Positions 14,061 to 18,214 of a stretch of DNA of 18,214 bases are shown here, piece after piece. The stretch spans positions 1 through 18,214 of the forward strand of contig CALJHI010000107.1 in assembly GCA_938075575.1 (NCBI GenBank), given 5' to 3'. Below the pieces are notes generated by a model. That model made no database searches, was not told the origin of the DNA, and was given only the letters and a program-made list of their open reading frames with translations. The first letter of the stretch is position 1, and the number at the start of each line of letters is the position of its first letter. The position numbers and the translations under genes are program-made. This DNA comes from an uncultured SAR86 cluster bacterium. GTDB lineage: Bacteria > Pseudomonadota > Gammaproteobacteria > Magnimaribacterales > D2472.

Positions 14061-15399
14061 TAAGAAAAAAATATATCTATTAGCATTCTTAATTACATCT
14101 TGTGGGGGCGGAGGCGGAAGCTCTCAAACAGTGGCTCCTGAATCGCCAAATACACCAACCCCATCATCTCCATCACATCCAAGCGTTTGGGATGTAGTAA
14201 CTCCAGGGTCTGTGGGGATGAACAAGGCAGGCCTTGATGAAGCATTCAGGTACGCAATGCAAGATGGATCATACACTCAAGCAGCGGTTGTAATTAAAGA
14301 TGGCAAATTGGTTTATGAAAGATATAGAGGAATAACTATGAGCGAGGCAAGCGTTCTTAATGAATCAATTTCAATTGACTCTAGGACATTGGCCGAGCTC
14401 TATGCAGAAAGAGATGTTAGAAGTTATGTTTCATCTTGGTCGACTGCAAAATCTTTTACAAGCATCTTAATAGCTCTAGCTGTAGAAGATGGTTTTATAA
14501 GCTCAATAGAGGATTCAGCATCAGAATATATAACCGAATGGTCGACTGATCAAAGATCATCCATATCGATAAAAAATTTATTAGACATGCGGTCCGGTTT
14601 GGTTCCTATGTGTTTTATTGTTTCAATAAATGATATTGGCGAATGTCAGACGGCTTCAGGGGCCTCTTCTGGAGGAAATATAGTTTATGCAAATGATCAA
14701 ATGACTAAGTGCATATCTAGAAATCTTGCTGATGAAGGCGTAAATCATCCGTGGTATGAAAATGGGAGTGTTCCATTTAATCGGGGAAACTTTCTGTATT
14801 CAAACTGTGACACCATGGTATTAGGAGAAATAATTTTCAGAGCTACAGGGCAAGATCTTCAAACATTTGCTGAATACAGTTTATTTTCTAAAATTGGAAT
14901 AGAGGCTTCTTGGTGGAGAGATTTCTCTTCAGATGGTCAATCAAATGGTAATTATTTGGCCTACTGTTGTCTAGATATGACTGCGAGAGATTTTGCAAAA
15001 TTTGGTCATATGCTCCTTCTTGGAGGCGTATGGGAAAATGGAAACTCAAAGCTAGGCTCATATGTTGACACAATTAAAAACCTACAGTCATATGGTTTAA
15101 AATTTTGGACATTATGTTCCAATCCGTCATCTTCTCCTTGTGATGAATACATCATCTCAACAATAGGATTTGATGGTCAATATATAATGGTTGATTTTGA
15201 ACGAAATCTTGTTGTCGTTAGGGCAAGTTTATATGAGCCTGTTCAAAATATTTCTGCTGATAGGAAGATGAAATTATTTCCAGATGATTTATCAAGCTCT
15301 AATTGGGTTGCAACTGTGCCAAGTGGTCTAGGGGCTGCAGCAAATAGTACTTTCTCTGCTAGTGAGTTTGTAAAACAAGTTATTGATTCTATTAATTAG
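14053..15399 (+). CDS. Lipoprotein serine hydrolase (class C beta-lactamase / esterase fold)
   Basis: A 448-residue secreted lipoprotein. It has a basic start MVFKKK, a hydrophobic core and the lipobox LITS-Cys17. A glycine and serine run, then a Pro/Ser/Thr-rich linker (about 24-44), tether the enzyme to a membrane. The catalytic domain keeps SxxK as S130-TA-K133 in SWSTAKS, YSN at Y249-N251 (the class C form) and GFDGQYIMVDF near the C-terminus. Unlike the hydrolase at 5987-7186, it has extra cysteines in an insertion around 187-220 and a CC pair near 304, possibly disulfides, suiting an exported protein. It may act on peptides, esters or cell-wall fragments. Transcribed alone, divergent from the VOC gene. 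Confidence 0.88.
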   Translation: MVFKKKIYLLAFLITSCGGGGGSSQTVAPESPNTPTPSSPSHPSVWDVVTPGSVGMNKAGLDEAFRYAMQDGSYTQAAVVIKDGKLVYERYRGITMSEASVLNESISIDSRTLAELYAERDVRSYVSSWSTAKSFTSILIALAVEDGFISSIEDSASEYITEWSTDQRSSISIKNLLDMRSGLVPMCFIVSINDIGECQTASGASSGGNIVYANDQMTKCISRNLADEGVNHPWYENGSVPFNRGNFLYSNCDTMVLGEIIFRATGQDLQTFAEYSLFSKIGIEASWWRDFSSDGQSNGNYLAYCCLDMTARDFAKFGHMLLLGGVWENGNSKLGSYVDTIKNLQSYGLKFWTLCSNPSSSPCDEYIISTIGFDGQYIMVDFERNLVVVRASLYEPVQNISADRKMKLFPDDLSSSNWVATVPSGLGAAANSTFSASEFVKQVIDSIN

Positions 15400-15407
15400 T
15401 TTTTGCT

Positions 15408-15581
15408 CTATGGTGATGAGAAGATTGCTCCGATAAAAATTAGTATTAGGCCAATAGAAGCGCCAACTGCATAAAATTTATTAAAAGTTAAATCAGTTAT
15501 TACCTTTGGGAAGATATTTTTGAATAAATCTAAGCATATTTTCCCCCATAATTTTTCTAATTTGCTCTTCGGTTGCTCCAA
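15408..15581 (-). CDS. Possible small single-helix membrane protein overlapping the dipeptidase end
   Basis: Downstream of the dipeptidase stop, the +1 frame encodes a clear transmembrane segment, YAVGASIGLILIFIGAIFSSP, ending at a TAG (15410-15408). The open frame reaches back to a TTG at 15581, which would give a 57-residue protein overlapping the dipeptidase by 89 nt. There is no ATG and no ribosome site. Either this is a tiny gene with an unusual start, a +1 shifted tail of the dipeptidase (the switch would fall near CCC-AAA), or chance hydrophobicity in AT-rich DNA. Confidence 0.22.
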   Translation of the reverse strand: MEQPKSKLEKLWGKICLDLFKNIFPKVITDLTFNKFYAVGASIGLILIFIGAIFSSP

Positions 15582-16671
15582 GCTTTAGAAGCCAGTCTGT
15601 AATAGCTGCGAGCTCTGATGTATCAAAACCTGGGGTTATTGTTCCATCAAAATCTGAGCCTAAAGAAAGGTGGTCTTCTCCCACAAGGTCAATGCCATAC
15701 ACCAAAGCTTCTGCAACTGCTTTTGGGGTATTATTACAAATTGCTCCATCCCAATATCCAATTGCTATAAGCCCTCCTTTCTTTGCAATAGATTGCATCA
15801 GGCTATCATCAATATTCCTTGCTGATTTACAGTGGCCATTAAAGCCAGTATGACTAACGACTAGTGGCCTACTCGAAATCTTTAAGACGTCTTTCACAAC
15901 ATTTTGTGATGAATGGGAGACGTCTAATATTATCTCTAAATCTTCTATTAAGTTAACAACTTCGTACCCAAACTCACTTAAGCCTTGACCCGATGTGCCG
16001 TGAAGAGAGCCTCCGAGCTTGTTATCAAAGAAGTGATGTAGGCTCATCATCCTAAAGCCTTCTTCGTAAAGTCTTTGGACATTTTTAATATCTCCATCAA
16101 GAGCATGGGATCCTTCGGTGCCAATTAAGCCGCCTATTAAATCTTTGTTACTTTTTCGCTGCTCAAGGAAGTTTTTTACATCATTTTGTGATTTGATGAT
16201 CATCAAATCATTAGGATTTTCTTGTGATAATTTTTTTATCTTTTTGGCTTGGAATATTGCTCTTTCTGCCAAGCTTCTCCATGTCTTAATTGGCCAGCCT
16301 TGGGCTATGGCAAGTGCGGTAATGTTATCTCTAGCATCGGTTTCGTTTTTCTCGTAATTCTGACCCGATGGGGACTTGGTTACTGTTGTAAACATTTGAA
16401 GGGCTACATTGCCTTGCTGAAGTTTTGGTATGTCTACATGGCCATGATCGTTATCTGTTGTTAAGTCTCTGCTCCACAGAAAGCTATCAGCATGCCAATC
16501 TCCAATAATCAAATCTTGATGGAGTTCTCTAGCCCCATCTGATATTTTAAAAGGCGCATGGGCTGTGACTGGGTTCATTTGCCTGTCTACCTGAGCTGGC
16601 AAATATATTCTTGCCACAAGAATTGATACTATAAGTATAGAAAATAATATGTATATTATTCTTTTTATCAC
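15493..16671 (-). CDS. Membrane dipeptidase (peptidase family M19, renal dipeptidase type)
   Basis: A 392-residue zinc dipeptidase with an N-terminal signal anchor (about residues 4-22), so probably periplasmic and membrane-bound. All metal ligands of the family are present: H60-x-D62 in GDWHADS, Glu186 in GTEGSHAL, His253 in LDVSHSS, His274 in VVSHTG, and Asp340 in LGSDFDG. GLSEFGYEVVN and EEGFRMMSLHHF are also typical. The 21-residue gap between the two later histidines equals that in the human enzyme. Family members split dipeptides, including those with a D-residue at the C-terminus and Cys-Gly. The start is GTG, with a purine-rich AAGAAAAAGG just before it. It is 19 nt downstream of the MAPEG gene, likely one operon. 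Confidence 0.92.
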   Translation of the reverse strand: MIKRIIYILFSILIVSILVARIYLPAQVDRQMNPVTAHAPFKISDGARELHQDLIIGDWHADSFLWSRDLTTDNDHGHVDIPKLQQGNVALQMFTTVTKSPSGQNYEKNETDARDNITALAIAQGWPIKTWRSLAERAIFQAKKIKKLSQENPNDLMIIKSQNDVKNFLEQRKSNKDLIGGLIGTEGSHALDGDIKNVQRLYEEGFRMMSLHHFFDNKLGGSLHGTSGQGLSEFGYEVVNLIEDLEIILDVSHSSQNVVKDVLKISSRPLVVSHTGFNGHCKSARNIDDSLMQSIAKKGGLIAIGYWDGAICNNTPKAVAEALVYGIDLVGEDHLSLGSDFDGTITPGFDTSELAAITDWLLKLGATEEQIRKIMGENMLRFIQKYLPKGNN

Positions 16672-16690
16672 CTTTTTCTTTAAGTAACTC

Positions 16691-17053
16691 TTAGAGAAGA
16701 TTCAAAGTCATATTGATAAGGAAATAAATTGAAACTGCCCAAACGAGAGATCTAATGATTTGTTTGTCAGGACCAGCCGATTCCTCTTTTTTATTCTCTA
16801 AGCCAAGTCCTGAGACATATATAATTACAAAAATTACTCTGGTTACTAGCCAATAAAGTGCCAAGGGATTATTTTCTTCTATCTCTAAAACTATGGACAA
16901 AATAGCAACTGCTAAAAATATTGGTAAGGACTCTGAAAGATTTTTTAAGGCCTTTGAAGCTCTTTTAGAATAGCCTGTTCCGGCTTTTAAAATATTTGGT
17001 GCCAGAAGCTGGATAAGATATAGCAGAGCTGTAAATGTAATTAGATTGATCAT
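16691..17053 (-). CDS. MAPEG family membrane protein
   Basis: A 120-residue protein with four hydrophobic helices (about 2-22, 43-58, 65-84 and 98-118). It carries the MAPEG signature RASKALKNLSESLPIFLAV at 31-49, with R, N and E spaced as in the family, and a second conserved piece ending in RSLVWAVS near 101-108. Eukaryotic MAPEG proteins are glutathione-dependent transferases or peroxidases; bacterial members of this short type are largely uncharacterised. AAGGA lies five bases before the ATG. The dipeptidase gene follows in the same direction. Confidence 0.85.
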   Translation of the reverse strand: MINLITFTALLYLIQLLAPNILKAGTGYSKRASKALKNLSESLPIFLAVAILSIVLEIEENNPLALYWLVTRVIFVIIYVSGLGLENKKEESAGPDKQIIRSLVWAVSIYFLINMTLNLL

Positions 17054-17151
17054 AGGTTTCCTTTAATTTATTAAATATTATAGTGCGTCTTTGAGCCTGC
17101 TTCCAAAAATATTTTGGTTAGTGTGATAAAACTTTTCTATTTTTAATTAAA

Positions 17152-18214
17152 CTATAAGCTTTCAAATGCTGACTCCAGCCATGTCATTCTTGTCACATAC
17201 CAAGACTTCATATGATCAACCTCTTCTTGATATGTATCAAAAACAACAGGGTTTGGCCAAACGAAAACTCCCATAGTTTGCCATTTCTCATCATTTTTAC
17301 TTTGAGCCAATTTAAGCTGTTTGGAATAGGTGTCTATTTTTTCAAGGATTAGATCCTGGTTATCATTAAAATATTGGAATCTTTCTTTAACCTTTTCAAC
17401 AAAATATGGGTCTTCAAATAATCTTTCATACCATGGATTGTATTTAACCCACCAGCCTTCTGGATAGCGACTGTCGGCATAATCTACATTTCCAAAAGAT
17501 AAATCAAAATCCCATAAAGGACCCATTTTTATTTTTTCTCCAGGCATGACATTTAAAAAAATACTTGAGAAAAACATCGAATCAACATTTTTTGTAATTT
17601 CACTTATTAAAAACCAATCAATAAAGCTTTCCATGTCTATATAGGGTCTATATCCTATAGTTTCACTAGTGAAATTTGCTCCAAAAAGAGCAGATTCAAA
17701 GCTTCCAATTAAACTTTGTATATAAGTGTATTCGTCTGAGTCATATTCTAGGCTTGGCTCTTTAATATTTATTATGAATCTTTCAGTTGCAGTGCTTTCA
17801 AAATATACATCATCAAAATCTAACCTCTCTAGTTGATCAAGCTCTAAAAGATACCCTGTGTCTCCTAGAGCTACTCTATTGTCACTTTCTTCAACTTTTT
17901 GGGTGATATTGTAGGTTCCATTGTATTCGCCATTTAAAAAAACCTCTGCAAATCTAGCTTGAGGCGTCCAGTCTAGATTGCTCATATACCCCATCTCAAA
18001 GGCAATTTTATTTCTTAGCATTGTTTTGTCTGCATACTCAGCTAGGAATAACCATTTTTTATCATTTGGCATGCCTAAAAATTCTCCCTTATCATCCAAC
18101 TTCATTTGGAATGGTTTTTTTGGAAATTCCCAGGTTGAATTGCCTCTTCCTCTTATTTTCATTGGCGATTCCTCAAAGTCTTCAAATCCGCGTCCTCCAT
18201 CGATCCAGGTATCG
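17152..18214 (-). CDS. CotH-kinase family protein, N-terminus beyond the window
   Basis: A 5'-truncated gene. The frame is open through the window edge (in-frame residues ending EDFEESP lie between 18214 and the internal Met at 18162), so the true start is outside. Numbering from that Met, KIRGRGNSTW at 2-11 is the CotH hallmark, then PKKPFQMKL, KWLFLAEYADKTMLRNKIAFEM, FLNGEYNGTYNITQKVEESDNR, and GPLWDFDLSFGN with the metal-binding DFD near 215-226. CotH-family proteins are atypical kinases; the spore-coat member phosphorylates coat proteins. In Gram-negatives they are usually exported and of unknown target. The C-terminus is complete. There are 98 nt before the MAPEG gene. Confidence 0.9.
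   Translation of the reverse strand, partial: DTWIDGGRGFEDFEESPMKIRGRGNSTWEFPKKPFQMKLDDKGEFLGMPNDKKWLFLAEYADKTMLRNKIAFEMGYMSNLDWTPQARFAEVFLNGEYNGTYNITQKVEESDNRVALGDTGYLLELDQLERLDFDDVYFESTATERFIINIKEPSLEYDSDEYTYIQSLIGSFESALFGANFTSETIGYRPYIDMESFIDWFLISEITKNVDSMFFSSIFLNVMPGEKIKMGPLWDFDLSFGNVDYADSRYPEGWWVKYNPWYERLFEDPYFVEKVKERFQYFNDNQDLILEKIDTYSKQLKLAQSKNDEKWQTMGVFVWPNPVVFDTYQEEVDHMKSWYVTRMTWLESAFESL

Noticed and set aside
17103..17117. CCAAAA-ATA-TTTTGG hairpin considered as a terminator after the CotH gene.
   Set aside because: Weak A/T stem and no T-run on the - strand after it.
1..18214. Search by eye for CRISPR repeats, insertion-sequence ends, tRNA and attachment sites.
   Set aside because: No regularly spaced repeats, no transposase or integrase frames, no cloverleaf-like sequence noticed.

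Overview
The window reads as a piece of an AT-rich, gene-dense bacterial chromosome with short or overlapping gene junctions, no tRNA/rRNA, no CRISPR and no recognisable mobile element. The mix (CaiB/BaiF CoA transferase, several VOC proteins, serine hydrolases, SRPBCC, MAPEG, M19 dipeptidase, FMO, CotH kinase, TonB C-terminal domain, lipoprotein lipobox) points to a Gram-negative. A marine oligotrophic gammaproteobacterium of the SAR86 type is my best guess, from gene content and composition only. Most start codons are preceded by AGGAG/GGGGAG-like sites or are translationally coupled to the gene upstream.

Left end (1-816, + strand): a near-consensus sigma70 promoter carrying a 14-bp dyad in its spacer drives a two-gene unit, a four-helix membrane protein and a 64-residue XRE-type regulator. 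This looks like an autoregulated pair. Its end abuts the end of the next operon with 1 nt between stop codons.

Centre left (818-8689, - strand): eleven genes in one direction with overlaps or short gaps. In transcription order they are SRPBCC protein, zinc-ribbon methyltransferase, VOC protein, membrane-anchored NylB-like serine hydrolase, DUF1330 protein, Mpo1/DUF962 protein, fatty-acid hydroxylase/sterol desaturase, DUF3445 heme-dependent N-demethylase-like protein, DUF2306-like membrane protein, ALDH7-type aminoadipate-semialdehyde dehydrogenase, and a saccharopine/lysine-6-dehydrogenase-like enzyme. Two pathway modules stand out: hydroxylase plus Mpo1 (possible lipid alpha-oxidation), and the last two genes (lysine to 2-aminoadipate).

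Centre (8690-11365, + strand): a class III CoA transferase and a compact PIF1/RecD-like helicase. Centre right (11362-13973, - strand): tandem VOC protein, flavin monooxygenase, and a small exported TonB-C-domain protein.

Right (13974-18214): a divergent intergenic region with a 9-bp inverted repeat, a 14-bp direct repeat and a possible 8-codon leader ORF precedes a lipoprotein serine hydrolase (+). On the - strand lie a CotH-family protein cut by the window edge, a MAPEG protein and a membrane dipeptidase, plus a weakly supported small membrane ORF overlapping the dipeptidase end. No gene-free stretch exceeds 300 bases. I found no defence system or clearly new machinery. The items most worth checking are the regulatory layouts near 118-147 and 13980-14060, and the operon modules above.
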